Source: Oikopleura dioica
Taxonomy: Eukaryota > Chordata > Appendicularia > Copelata > Oikopleuridae
Reading direction: 5' to 3'
NCBI GenBank assembly: GCA_907165135.1
Contig: OU015567.1
Span: 9,305,001 to 9,369,000, forward strand
DNA: 64,000 bases
Part shown: positions 48,427 to 60,261 of the stretch, piece by piece
Layout of the letters: every line of letters starts with the position of its first letter
How positions within the stretch are numbered: position 1 is the stretch's first letter
The notes under the pieces: model-generated
The model's input: the letters and a program-made list of their open reading frames with translations, nothing else
Databases searched by the model: none
Told to the model about the DNA's origin: nothing
Made by a program: the position numbers and the translations under genes

Positions 48427-51400
48427 ATGAGGTCCAAATTTTATATATTCACGTTATGCGGCCTTGCAGGCGTTTATACACAGGTTGAGTTCCAAATAGA
48501 AAACAAAATTATCAGTAGTTTATTTCTGAAACCAAAAAACTGAACTCTGAAAAAGTCAACAAATGTCAATCCGCCTGGGATGTGCGCAGGCTACATCAAC
48601 AAATACACACATTCTGACCAATGTGTCTACAGTTTTACCGTCCCGAAGCGGGATGTCAACGATTGCAAAGGGCTAGAAGACACTGTAAATAATATGAACG
48701 AAAGAACAAACGCCCTGGAGTTGGAAGTTGCCGAATTAAAGAAAATCATCGAAATTATCAAAGACAACATGGATGCAAATCGAATGATCGGACAAATGCA
48801 GCAGCAACAGGCCACGTGGGAAGAAAATGACAGGATTATCAGAGAGGAGAACGCGATGAAATCAGCGCAGCTTACTGAAATGGAAATTAATTTACGAGAA
48901 GTCCAAAATAACCTCGAACGCGCGAATGCTGATCTAGCTGCATTGAAATCAGAAGCGACTCCGCTCGAGGAGGAACTTCTCAAGTCCAGATCGCAAACTC
49001 AACAATTCCGAAACGAGCTTGTTATTATGACGCAAAAGTACACCGACCAACTCAGTTTGGTGGACGAAATGATGAGTGCGAAGAACTGTTCGGAAATCAA
49101 CAAGAATTTGCCCTCGTGCGATGCGATTCGACTCTGGGGCTTCAAAAAGTCAGGCTACATGATGATCGATCCTGACGGAGAAGATGGTAATCCCCCCTTT
49201 CAAGTTTACTGTGACATGGACAGCATCCCCGGCAGAGGAATCACCCACGTGCATCATTCCAACCAAGGAATCGGCGTGGATGTTCAAGGGTGCGAAGAAG
49301 CCGGATGCTTTTCCCACGAGCTCAATTACCAAGGAGTCTCTATGTCGCAAATGGAATCGCTTATTGATATCCACACTGCTTGCGAACAATCGCTCAGATA
49401 CGACTGTCTCGATTCCAAGGTACAAAATCAAGTTAAATGCTACATGTAGTTACATAGTTTAATTCAAGATTATGCGAGACAGAACCGCTTGGTGGGTATC
49501 CCGCGATGGACGGCGGCAGAACTCTTGGGGAGGGGCACCCATCGGCTCAGGCAAATGCGCTTGTGGCCTAACGAACACCTGCGTTGACCCTAATTACGTG
49601 AGTGATTCTTAATTTTTATTGCTTTATATCAATTTTGTTAGTATTGTAACTGCGACGCTGACGACGAAAAGTGGCACAATGATGAGGGTCTTATTTATGA
49701 AAAGGATCTCCTTCCGGTAAAATTTTTTTAGAGTTTTAACTTGACTAAATTTCGGAATTCAGATAAAGGAAGTGCGTTATGGTGACGTTACTACTGATAA
49801 AGGCGAGAAGGGCAAATCGCTCGTTGGCGCGCTTGTCTGCAAGTGGGATAAAACGATGGCAGTCACATCGTGTCAAGCACTAGCGAGAGATGGTGTTAGG
49901 GAATCTGGACATTACATGATTGATCCTGGTAAGTGTTGACTAATCAGTACTAATTCGCAAAAAGAGAGTTCGAAATTGGGGGCGGATAGCGTAGTTAGTC
50001 GTGCGTACGCAATCTCTGGTGAATCTCGCGGGCGTGAGTTCGAATCCTTCTGACGAGGGGATTCTTTGAACCTAACGCCTACGTTGGCATCGCAGCTAGT
50101 CGGTTTCCCGAGGGTTAACCACAGTTTGTGCGACTATCGAGGACTTGTGTTTCCTCGAACAATTGGTAGATGTAAAGTCAATTCGTCACGAAGAGCCAAT
50201 GCGTTCCCGGCGCATGAGCTCCCAGAGTACACAATTAACCTTGTCACCAAAAAGAACTCCAAAATGACGAAAGGCTGCACGAGCCCTGAGGTTTCTCCCT
50301 GCCCCTAGTCGGCTTCGAGACGTCGAAGTTAGATCACCAGATTGGGAGTTTTTGTAAAACTTGTATCGTCAATTTCTCGAGACGCAAAAAAATCCCTGCC
50401 TCTTCCCTGTTTTCAGTAAATTTTTCTTTGAACAGAATCTAGAAAGATAATATTTCCAGAAAAGAAGGCGCATCCGTGGGAGCGGATAGCGTAGTTAGTC
50501 GTGCGTACGCTGTCTCTGGTGAATCTCGCGGGCGCGAGTTCGAATCCTTCTTCCGAGGGGATTCTTCTCTTCGCCCACGGTGGCATCGCACCTCGCGAAC
50601 GGGTGGTGGTTGGGTTGCCTACATAAAATGTAGGCATTGACAGGACTTGTGTAGGGAGGAGTGTCCATTGGTTGATGTAAAGACAATCCTTCACGAAGAG
50701 CCAAAGGACCACTCCTGCACAAAGTACCGAGTCTCGCGGATAACCTTGTCACCAAAAGAACCCTAAATTGACGAAAGGCTGCGCGGGCCCTGAGGTTCCT
50801 CTCTGCTCCTAGTCGGCATCGTGTCCTCGATGTTAGATCACCAGAATGAGAGTTTTTTCGATTTACGATTATCAAACTAAGCCTTTGCTTCAGATGGACC
50901 ACATGGAGTAGAACCGCCACAAAAAGTATTCTGTGACTTCTCAAATGGAATCATGCCCATCGACGATTCCGTTGATCCAACTACCGTCGTTGAAGGTGGT
51001 GGACTTCTTCCTCGTAAGTAAAAATCAAAAATTCGTTGACTCGAATGCCAAACTAAGCAAGTTTAATTTTAAGCTGATTACTTGACAACGCACTGACATA
51101 TCAAATTTTGCCATTATGCTTGATTTTGAAATGCGCTCAAGTTTATTTGATTCATCTCATAAGAATCAGTTTTTATTTCTATACATTCAAAATATTTTTA
51201 GCTGCGCCTGTGCCAAGCAATGTTGGTCCTCGCCGTACTTGGGAATTCAACGATTGCGGAGCCAGTGGTCGCTTTGGACCCACTGAATCAATGTGCAAAA
51301 CGGTTTATGACGAGGACTATCCCGGTTTCTTCGTCAAGAGTGGCATGCAATTCTTCTACGCGCCAAAAACGGGGAGATACAGAATTACTGCGACCGCACC

Positions 51401-52519
51401 TGGTGGATTGGCTGCCAAGAAAGGCGCCGGAAAGGGTGCTTCTATGTCGGCCATTTTCAAATTGGAAGAGGAAACTGAGCTGAGAATTATCGTCGGTCAG
51501 AAAGGATCAATCTCGCCCAATAGGGAGTTCTTTGGCGGAAGTGGCGGAACCTTTGTTGTCAAATTCGCGGTGAGTATTTGGTCAGACCGAACTATAAACA
51601 AAAGTTCGAAATAATCCCATTCTAGTCGATAGAAAGTGCAGGTCTAATGATATTCAAATGATATTTGTCGCTTGCAAACTTGAACTTTGAAATAACCTTC
51701 TGTTTATAGTCCTGGGTTCATGAAGCACTTGTTGTCGCTGGCGGTGGTGGCAGTGCCGGAGCTAAGGATTCATCACCGAATCCTGAAGTGACTGACGCCA
51801 ACCTCAAGCGTCAAGGAAAGGATGCGTCAAAGACTGGCGCCTCTTTTGGCTTGGGAGGTGCAGAAGGTCAGGGTGGTCTACGTGGAAATCGCGCCATGGG
51901 TACTAATACGCCTGGTGGTGGTGCTGGGTAAGTGATCGTTTCCAAAATATGTCTCAATATTCATCGAGTAGACGTTTGAAAAACAGAAAAACTTTGACTG
52001 TCTTTACACTGATTTTTCAGTATGATGGGCAACGGTCAACCATCAGGCGATTCCCGCTGGGGAACTCCCGAGCCAGCTATATCCTTCACGAACAACGGGG
52101 AAGGAAACGAAGCCCCAGGAGTCGGTGGCACCTTCTTCGACGCTTCCGGTGAAGAGATCGACGGTGGTTTCGGCGGCGGTGGATCAGGCGCGCGCTGGGC
52201 AGCAGGTGGCGCTGGTGGATATTCAGGTTTGTGAACTGACTGAAGTGAAAGGTCGTCTCGCCGCATTGTCGGTGTCAAAGAATTCAAAATAGTGACTTGG
52301 TCACTTTTTCCAGCTCATTCGCGCACACTAAGCGCTAATAATTCGAAAAAAACAGAATAAAGAATACGAATTTACCAATTATTTTCAGGTGGTGGAGGAG
52401 GCCCTGACGAGGGCGTCTCCGGCGGAGGTGGAAGTTACATCAATGACGAAGGCGAAAGTCCTAAGTCTGAAGTCACCAACGAAGGCCTTGGCTCTGTCGT
52501 TATCGAGCTCTTGAGCTAG
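48427..52519 (+). CDS. Secreted coiled-coil, fibrinogen-like and ALK-type glycine-rich domain protein
   Basis: Ten exons (48427-48483, 48556-49419, 49469-49597, 49642-49716, 49763-49928, 50894-51013, 51202-51569, 51710-51927, 52021-52226, 52389-52519) give 777 residues. A signal peptide (SKFYIFTLCGLAGVYTQ) is followed by a long coiled coil (~55-205), then a fibrinogen-like domain of the CASPR/neurexin-IV kind: SGYMMIDPDGEDGNPPFQVY then CDM, TAWWVSRDG, WGGAPIGSGKCACGLTNTC and YCNCDADDEKWHND. A second partial start (SGHYMIDPDG...VFCDF) follows. The last ~320 residues match the ALK/LTK extracellular glycine-rich region: WEFNDCGASGRFGPTESMC, GRYRITATAPGG, LRIIVGQKGS, HEALVVAGGGGSAGAKD, then poly-Gly. 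There is no transmembrane span or kinase. Intron 5 (965 bp) holds two SINE-like repeats. Function unknown; an extracellular matrix or ALK-ligand-binding role is inference. Confidence 0.85.
49982..50353 (+). repeat. tRNA-derived SINE-like repeat, copy 1
   Basis: The head (49982 to about 50055) is tRNA-like: TAGCGTAGTTAG fits the Pol III A box and AGTTCGAATCC fits the B box with one mismatch. A ~300-bp unrelated body follows and ends near GATTGGGAGTTTTT. A second copy starts 500 bp downstream in the same orientation. Both lie in one intron. Acceptor-stem pairing is poor, so it is not a functional tRNA. Confidence 0.7.
50482..50858 (+). repeat. tRNA-derived SINE-like repeat, copy 2
   Basis: Same order of blocks as copy 1: tRNA-like head with A and B boxes, shared body blocks (AGGACTTGTGT, CACGAAGAGCCAA, CTTGTCACCAAAA, GACGAAAGGCTGC, CCTAGTCGGC, GTTAGATCACCAGA) and a T-rich end. 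The head is nearly identical while the body has diverged clearly, including an insertion near 50600. The two copies are therefore old or belong to different subfamilies. Confidence 0.7.
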
Positions 52520-54233
52520 CCTTCACCTTTAGCAATTTTAACGTCAAAATCTAATTGTGTACAAACTTCAACAAAACTCAAAAATGTCAAAATCTTCTCA
52601 ATTTGCTCAAAATGCTCACCTCAAAAATGCACCAATTGTAAAAAACGGTTCCAGAAACAGACACTTTTATTTTTACTTGTTTATTCGCTCATTTTGTTTT
52701 CCCGAAAATACTTATTTATAGAAAACAAAAAGAGTCCCTCATTGCAGTCCTATTTCATACTGAATCCTGAAAATACTATTTAAATATGCAGAAATCGTTA
52801 TTTAAAAAATTTCTTATTGAATAAATGCAAATAAAAAGATTCTCGTCGTTGATTTCAATTTTTCAAAGAGCAAATAAGCTGTTTAATTTTGAGGGATTGT
52901 CCGAAAATGCCAAAATAGGTCACCTGGGATCAGCTCCAGCTACTTAGCACCAGCTGTTTTCGTTATCCCAAAAAGAGCTACGTTGGATTCCGATGTTGGC
53001 AACTTCCCATGTCTTTATCTTGCATTTAGTCGAATAGACAAGTTTCTACTTTGACCGATAGACACTGTTATCGAAACTCAATTAAGTTTATGAAGCCGGC
53101 GAGTGTAGCCGGGATTAGCGCGACAAGAGCCAGGGAGGAAAAATTAGGTAGAACTGTCTAGTAGATTCGAGGTCGTCCAAACATAACCACAGCGTTTTTT
53201 AAAAGAAGAGAACATCCATCTAGTTGAAGGAGGAAAGACATCAAAGCTTGTCTTTTAATTCTGATTAAAAATATTCTTCGCGGCGGAACAGATGGCAACA
53301 ACAAAACCAGGCCATCACCAGCTCGTTATTAATTATTTTAGGCGACACGAATTGCTTTCCAATAAGGGCGAGTACGCGAGCGCGTTTTCCCAATCGTGAA
53401 ATTTGTCAATTTTGAGCGCTACCGTATTGATTCCTAATCAGCAGCATGTTCTTTGAAGAATGAAAGCCATAGCAATTGTGATGATGGCTTAATTTATTAA
53501 TCTTTGCTATGTTTGCAGCTTTCAGATTTTTAAAAGGAAGATGTTATCGTCTTTTTAAGATTATTCAAAGGGCCTTTAGAAATATCAACTCTGAATTTTA
53601 AATGAAAAGTCTTTTCACTCAGAATACACTCAAAACTGACCTCAAAGTTCAATTTGCTTGCCCGAAGTCATGATTTAGTAGTCATTGCAATAACTCCTTC
53701 CAAATGCTACCAAAGCTTTGAACTTTGGTGAAAATATACTTTGCTGCGGAAAAATATTGGTATATCTGACAAACTGTGTCATTCAACTGTCAACCTAAGT
53801 TCAGAGCAAAGTTTCAAGCCCAATCTTTCTCCAAGAAACATCTCGATGAAATCGAAATTGTTTTGCATCAGAGTAGAAAGCAAAGAAGCCATGCTTTTAT
53901 CAATTATTTGTTAAACATCAATGCTAATTTTATTGCCGCAACTTGAACGAAAATGAAACATAATCATTTAAAGTCGTCCTTGCTGGATAATAGACTTAGC
54001 TACAATAAGAAAAACATCGTTTGTCCACAAAATGAAGGCGTAATTGTCGTTTTGGTTTATTATGTCCTGCCCCAAGGGGTGAAAAGCTGAAATTCGCGCT
54101 GGCACGCCACCTTTACTTTTAGGCTGCGGCGCAACCCCGTCCGCGTCAATTACGCCTGGTGACTTTTTCCAAACGATAGAATCACTCGGCTCTTATCAAC
54201 GTAAACTGCCATAGAATTTTTCAAAGGACAAAA
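52520..54233. other. Intergenic region entering the tandem duplication
   Basis: No supportable exon. 52520 to about 53164 is unique: 3'UTR of the upstream gene plus AT-rich spacer. From 53165 the sequence is the left part of duplicated unit A and recurs almost unchanged from 57781. It must include the promoter of the Ig gene. Confidence 0.6.
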
Positions 54234-57037
54234 ATGAAGTTTGCAAAGATAGCAACGCTACAGATACTGCTTGTAAATGCACAAGAGAAGAAACCACAGG
54301 AGAAAATCATCAGTCGAGGTGGAGATGTTCGTCTCAGGTTAGCTAAAGATGATCAGGAATCTTGACTCAAAAGTGTTTGTGGCACTGAATCGCAAGTTGA
54401 TTTACTCATCTTCAAATTGTATTGAGGATTAAAATTAACCCGAAACAGGGGATTTGGCTCCTTAGGGTGCAATAAAAGATTTGTGCTCCTGTAATTGAGG
54501 TTGGATTAATTGAAAAAGGTTACCCATAATTTAATTCCATGCCGATTCGCGATTATTCCCTGTAGATCCCTTTCAATACTGTATGGAAAATACAGTTTTC
54601 CTTACATTTGCATCAAAATGATGGCCAGTCAATGACCCGTGAAATATCGTTGAATAGTGATAATCCGCATACTGAGATGATACAATACTGACATAGAAAC
54701 ACACTGTAAAAGATATTAGTAAGGACATTTATCAGATCATCTACGAACTTTCTCCAAGCAAGGTTTCATCTTGTATTCTAGCTGCAAAGTCAACACAACG
54801 GATTCAATCGTCTGGATAAACAGCAAAGCTGGTGCAAGTGGGGAGCTTTCCATACCTCGCGCCGTTTCTATTGGCATGGAGCAACTCATGGACCTCGGCA
54901 AAGTCTCCTTCACTAGTGGAGGTAAATGCAGCATTATATTTCTGTAATTAGAAGTTAACTCTTTACGGACGACGCCAGTGCCAATTTTAGTGAATAATTG
55001 ATTGACTATAACCTTAACTCAATATTCTGAGATTAGGTTTTTGCCCCTGGCGATCAGCCAGGTGCAATCGCCGAGAGCCATCGGGCGATCTCGCTTGACC
55101 TGTATACTTATGTCAGCTTACACCATCTAAATTAATTACAATACTCATATTCTGCAGGCATAAATAATGAACTAACGTCGCGTTTACGTCGCTTTTCTGG
55201 CAGTGGAGTATAAATAGTTGAGCACGGATACTCTTGTATCGATCAAACTGGCAATGATAATATATAAAACTAGACATTAGGAGTAATTGACTGAAAAGTC
55301 ACAAGATGAGTTGAAATGTTTTAAGATTATTCTCTGACGATCCAAAATGTTGATGATGATAAACAAGGACTCTGGAACTGTCAGCAAGCGGGTCGAATAG
55401 TCGCGTCTTACAATCTCATTGTCGATGGTAAATATTCAAATGAATGCTTCCAAATCCATTTAACACCGTCTTTCCCAGTGCCACCTGAAATTGAAATGGT
55501 GTCATCCTCGCCCGTCGAAGTAGGTGAAGATTCGACGTTGATCTGTCAGGCATCTGGGCGACCCCGACCGAAGATTTACTGGACACGAAAGGGAGGAGAA
55601 ACTATAGGTATGTTGAATCAATGCGTAGAGTTATAGAAAATAAACAATTTGCGTGGAATCAGAGTTATTGATTTTGGATTATTCAGACGGAGCCAAAACG
55701 ATCGAACTTGCTGATGCAGATGGAGTTCAGCGATCCCAAGGTACATCTACATGTCTTTAATCCCTTCCATTACAATGCAATTATTCCGACCCCGTTTATA
55801 AAGAAACCAACAATAGTACCTCATAGTATCTCATTTTGATTTCAGGAACTTTGGTGGTTCAAAATGTGACAAAATCGATGATTGCGGAAATTTCCTGCAA
55901 CGCACAAAGCCGCGCTACCACGGCCACCCAAACGACAGATGTGAACGTGAAATGTAAGCGCGATTTGATTTTTGACTGATCATTAGCTTGGAACACACAG
56001 ACACAAACGAATAGAGGCACAGATGCTCGTTAACGATAATTGTTTTGTATTTTGTCCCGAAATCATCATTTCCCTTGAGTGCGCTAATCACAATTACATG
56101 AGCGCGTGTTCGTGATTTGTTTTGTGCCTTTGGGTTGAAATGATGTTCTCGGGGTCAAGATACGCTCTCATGCATGCTAGTTCATCATCACAATGTGTCA
56201 TTTACATTTCCATCTTCAATGAATTTCTATTCATTTACGCATGATCAACATTTCAATAAAAATTTTGAGCAATAATTAATGCTAGGCTCAAGGTTTTTCC
56301 CTCGCATGATTTTAAACAAAGATTTTAAAAATTGTATAGCTGCCCCCGTGGTGATAACAGAGGAGGGTTTGGGGATGACGAAGCGAAGGTATGCCAAAGT
56401 AGGCAGTGCCACCCAAGTCTCCTGCATCGTACAAGGATTTCCTATTCCTACTGTACGATGGTGGCTCGATGAGCGATTGTAAGTTGCTCACAAGAGATAG
56501 GTTTTATTAATGATCATAGCTTGCGGATTGATGAGATCGAGGACGAGCGCATAAAGTTATGTACGAATGTCAGGGATGACGCCAAGTATGGCCGCATTAT
56601 AATTTACACGATATGGAAGTGTTCATCAATTTTTAAACTCATTTTTAGTCCAAAAATGTCACTCTTGCTTTCTCGCCTTGCTCTTTAACGACAACGATAC
56701 AGTAATAATGCAATAGCTCTAAGTACCATCGATGCAAGTCAAGAGCTTGAGTAAAAATCATTTTTGAGCACTGTAAAAGCAATAAAAGAAGTGAAAGATG
56801 CCGACTTCGGCGTATACAAGTGTGAACCTTCTAATGAACTTGGATCCGACCATTTCAAAGCAGTCCTTGCCCGTAACAAGGCAAAATTTTAGATACAATT
56901 TAACACTCATCCTAGGCCTTCCGAAAACCACGAACGAAGCTCAAACTCAAGCACGCAAATCGGGCCAAAATGGAGCCTCTACTCGATCTGTGAATTTGCT
57001 AACGCTTGGATTCCTGCTTGCGTATCTCCTTATTTAA
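54234..57037 (+). CDS. GPI-anchored protein with three Ig domains (IgLON/lachesin-like), copy A
   Basis: Ten exons (54234-54337, 54782-54921, 55326-55427, 55479-55607, 55687-55740, 55846-55953, 56340-56478, 56520-56620, 56780-56872, 56916-57037) join in phase to 363 residues. A signal peptide (KFAKIATLQILLVNA) precedes Ig1 (GGDVRLSCKV...VWINSKAG...GLWNCQQAG), Ig2 (STLICQASGRPRPKIYWTRK...AEISCNAQ) and Ig3 (TQVSCIVQGFPIPTVRWWLD...FGVYKCEPSNELG). The end, NLLTLGFLLAYLLI at the stop, is a GPI-attachment signal without a cytoplasmic tail. The order signal-Ig3-GPI is that of IgLON and lachesin adhesion proteins. Introns are larger than elsewhere in the window (51-444 bp). It is the intact copy; copy B is disrupted. 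Confidence 0.83.
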
Positions 57038-57607
57038 GAAAAAATACTGCTTTTCCGAAACAAAATCAGCCACGTTACCTCCACTTATTTGTACAGAATC
57101 TCAAAATTACATTCACTTTTGATAATTTAGTAGAACACATGTGACACATGTATTTACATCCCTTTTTCAAGACTAAAATTGACAAGTTGCAATCCACCCC
57201 TTGCCGAGGCTCGCTTGGCGTCCAAGTTCTTGCTGTAATGAATAAAATATTTCAAAAAAAAACCTGGGTGTTGATTTTGATTAAAACAAGAGAGAGATCA
57301 CAAGGATTGTAGGATTGAAGGCATCATGTGGCTTATCATAAGGCAGCCTTTTTGTTTAATAGACAATAACAAGTACTGGAATTTAGTATCTGCAAAGTCC
57401 AATTCATATCCTGATCAAACAAGGCAGTTGATTGAGCATCATGACTCATGATTCATGAGTCTACTAAGCATATGATTTTTATTTGCTTCTTGTTGAAAAC
57501 GCATAGCAAATGTTGTCTAGTCACCGTGCAAATAGTGCCATGCCGTTGAAATTCAAATAGAACGTGCGTCCAGAACGAAAATTTCAATAACACACTAAAT
57601 TTTAAAT
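57038..57607. other. Spacer between Ig copy A and the truncated membrane-protein exon
   Basis: 570 bp, no exon. Includes an AATAAA near 57240 likely serving the Ig gene, and the upstream region of the 57608 ORF. It recurs in unit B (62447-63033) with small indels. Confidence 0.5.
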
Positions 57608-57802
57608 ATGCGTTTTGTAAGAGAGGTCGGAGAACTGCTTGATGCCATCAAGGACAAGATCGATGGTGGAGCTGAAGGGCTCCTTGGCGATGCTGGAGAT
57701 GCAGTAGCAGATGCTTTCGGCAATGTTGGAGAGAGTATCGATAAAGCTGTCGGCGGTGCTGTTGACAACGCTGGTGATGCATTCGAGGTCGTCCAAACAT
57801 AA
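57608..57802 (+). pseudogene. Truncated 5' exon of the multi-pass membrane protein gene (unit A)
   Basis: The first ~58 codons match the intact gene at 63034 with few changes (MRFVREVGELLDAIKDKIDG then GAEGLLGDAGD). At the unit junction (57780/57781) the frame runs into the start of unit B and ends six residues later at FEVVQT-stop. The donor and all later exons are missing, so no full protein can be made. Confidence 0.85.
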
Positions 57803-58850
57803 CCACAGCGTTTTTTAAAAGAAGAGAACATCCATCTAGTTGAAGGAGGAAAGACATCAAAGCTTGTCTTTTAATTCTGATTAAAAATATTCTTCGCGGC
57901 GGAACAGATGGCAACAACAAAACCAGGCCATCACCAGCTCGTTATTAATTATTTTAGGCGACACGAATTGCTTTCCAATAAGGGCGAGTACGCGAGCGCG
58001 TTTTCCCAATCGTGAAATTTGTCAATTTTGAGCGCTACCGTATTGATTCCTAATCAGCAGCATGTTCTTTGAAGAATGAAAGCCATAGCAATTGTGATGA
58101 TGGCTTAATTTATTAATCTTTGCTATGTTTGCAGCTTTCAGATTTTTAAAAGGAAGATGTTATCGTCTTTTTAAGATTATTCAAAGGGCCTTTAGAAATA
58201 TCAACTCTGAATTTTAAATGAAAAGTCTTTTCACTCAGAATACACTCAAAACTGACCTCAAAGTTCAATTTGCTTGCCCGAAGTCATGATTTAGTAGTCA
58301 TTGCAATAACTCCTTCCAAATGCTACCAAAGCTTTGAACTTTGGTGAAAATATACTTTGCTGCGGAAAAATATTGGTATATCTGACAAACTGTGTCATTC
58401 AACTGTCAACCTAAGTTCAGGTCAAAGTTTCAAGCCCAATCTTTCTCCAAGAAACATCTCGATGAAATCGAAATTGTTTTGCATCAGAGTAGAAAGCAAA
58501 GAAGCCATGCTTTTATCAATTATTTGTTAAACATCAATGCTAATTTTATTCCCGCAACTTGAACGAAAATGAAACATAATCATTTAAAGTCGTCCTTGCT
58601 GGATAATAGACTTAGCTACAATAAGAAAAACACCGTTTGTCCACAAGATGAAGGCGTAATTGTCGTTTTGGTTTTATAATGTCCTGCCCCAAGGGGTGAA
58701 AAGCTGAAATTCGCGCTGGCACGCCACCTTTACTTTTAGGCTGCGGCGCAACCCCGTCCGCTTCAATTACGCCTGGTGACTTTTTCCAAACGATAGAATC
58801 ACTCGGCTCTTATCAACGTAAACTGCCATAGAATTTTTCAAAGGACAAAA
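57803..58850. other. Duplicated upstream DNA of Ig copy B
   Basis: 1.05 kb that repeats 53187-54233 with only scattered changes. No exon supported. Being duplicated whole, it should carry the same promoter as copy A. Confidence 0.6.
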
Positions 58851-59487
58851 ATGAAGTTTGCAAAGATAGCAACGCTACAGATACTGCTTGTAAATGCACA
58901 AGAGAAGAAACCACAGGAGAAAATCATCAGTCGAGGTGGAGATGTTCGTCTCAGGTAAGCTAACGATAATCAGGAATCTTAACTCAAAAGTGTTTGTGGC
59001 ACTGAGAAAGCCAGTTAAATCGCAAGTTGATTTACATCCTCAAATTGTATTGAGGATTAAAATCAACCCGAAACAGGGGAGTTGGCTCCTTAGGGTGCAA
59101 TAAAAGATTTGTGCTCCTGTAATTGAGGTTGGATTAATTGAAAAAGGTTACCCGTAATTTAATTCCATGCCGATTCGCGATTATTCCCTGTAGATCCCTC
59201 TCAATACTGTATGGAAAATCTAGTTTTGTATTTGCATCAAAATGATGGCCATTCAATGACCCGTGAAATATCGTTGAATAGTGATAATCCGCATACTGAG
59301 ATGATACAATACTGACATAGAAACACACTGTAAAAGATATTAGTAAGGACATTTGTCAGATCATCTACGAACTTTCTCCAAGCAAGGTTTCATCTTGTAT
59401 TCTAGCTGCAAAGTCAACACAACGGACTCAATCGTCTGGATAAACAGCAAAACTGGTGCAAGTGGAGAGCTTTCCATACCTCGCGCC

Positions 59488-60261
59488 CAGGGATCTAATT
59501 TTTTTCGCGAAAATCGCAATTTGCGAATATTTTGCGATTGCGATGCGAAATTTCGCAGAAAATTCGCAATCGCAAAAACTTTTTTGATCGAATCGCAATC
59601 GCATCGCAATCGCAACTCAGTTTTCGCAAATAATTCGCAAATTGCGATTTTTTTTGCGAATTTCGGTCTTGTCAAAGTGCTCCCTTGTTATTCTGACATG
59701 AGTTTTCTTTGACTCAGAGCCTATGTTCTGTGTTCTTAAGGCTTAATTGAAAGCCTGACCTCAAAAAATTTTCGTAAATTCTATGAAAAGTTACTTTTTT
59801 CGCTAAAATTTCGCAAATAGCGACGAAATCGCAATTCGCGAAAAATTCGCAATTTGCGACAAAAATCGGGGGCGCTCGGTTAGAATACCAAAAATTTTTG
59901 GTATTTGAATACCAAAAATTGGTATTTGAATACCAAAATTGGTATTTGAATACCAATTTTTTCTAGCGGAAACAATTTTTTTCCCTGAAAAACATGTAAA
60001 TCACCTCTAGAGCTTCCTAAAAAACAGGCGCGGAGCGCACACTCAAATTTTTTGGCGGGCGAAATTAGTATTCTTTGGCGAATTTGGTATTTGAATACCA
60101 AAATTGGTATTTGAATACCAAAAATTGGTATTTGAATACCAATTGGTATTCTAACCGAGCGTCTCCCACAAAAATCGCAATCGCATCGCAATTTCCGGAG
60201 TATTTTGCGTCGCAATCGCATCGCAATCGCAATTGATTTTCGGCAAAAATTAAGATCCCTG
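59488..60261. mobile_element. hAT-type MITE (774 bp) with nested element
   Basis: Terminal inverted repeats begin CAGGGATCT and end AGATCCCTG; the repeat continues about 17 bp with one 1-bp difference. The flanks are an 8-bp target duplication CTCGCGCC (59480-59487 and 60262-60269); the empty site is seen in unit A at about 54850. The 8-bp duplication and CAGGG ends are typical of the hAT superfamily. No transposase is encoded, so it is non-autonomous. The arms are rich in short repeats of the form CGCAATCGCATCGCAATCGC. Without the nested element it is about 465 bp. Confidence 0.9.
59868..60167. mobile_element. Nested MITE (300 bp) with ~23-bp inverted repeats
   Basis: Lies inside the hAT-type element. 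Left end GGGGGCGCTCGGTTAGAATA, right end reads TATTCTAACCGAGCGTCTCC then C, inverted copies apart from a few bases near the tips. ACAAAAATC occurs directly at both flanks (59859-59867 and 60168-60176), a 9-bp target duplication, the length typical of Mutator-like elements. Inside are runs of TTGGTATTTGAATACCAA-type palindromes. No coding capacity. Confidence 0.75.

Larger units (their letters stand above)
53165..57780. repeat. Tandem duplication unit A (4,616 bp)
   Basis: Begins at ATTCGAGGTCGTCC and ends inside the first exon of the membrane-protein gene at ...GCTGGTGATGC. The next base restarts the unit. It contains ~1.07 kb of upstream DNA, the complete Ig gene and the first ~170 bp of the downstream coding exon. 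It differs from unit B by scattered substitutions and small indels. Confidence 0.93.

Noticed and set aside
49982-50055. Functional tRNA gene
   Set aside because: A and B boxes are good but acceptor-stem pairing is poor and the same head recurs 500 bp on, attached to a similar body. Better explained as SINE heads.
50495-50944. 149-codon minus-strand ORF over SINE copy 2
   Set aside because: Arg-rich translation of a Pol III repeat; it runs into a real exon on the other strand.
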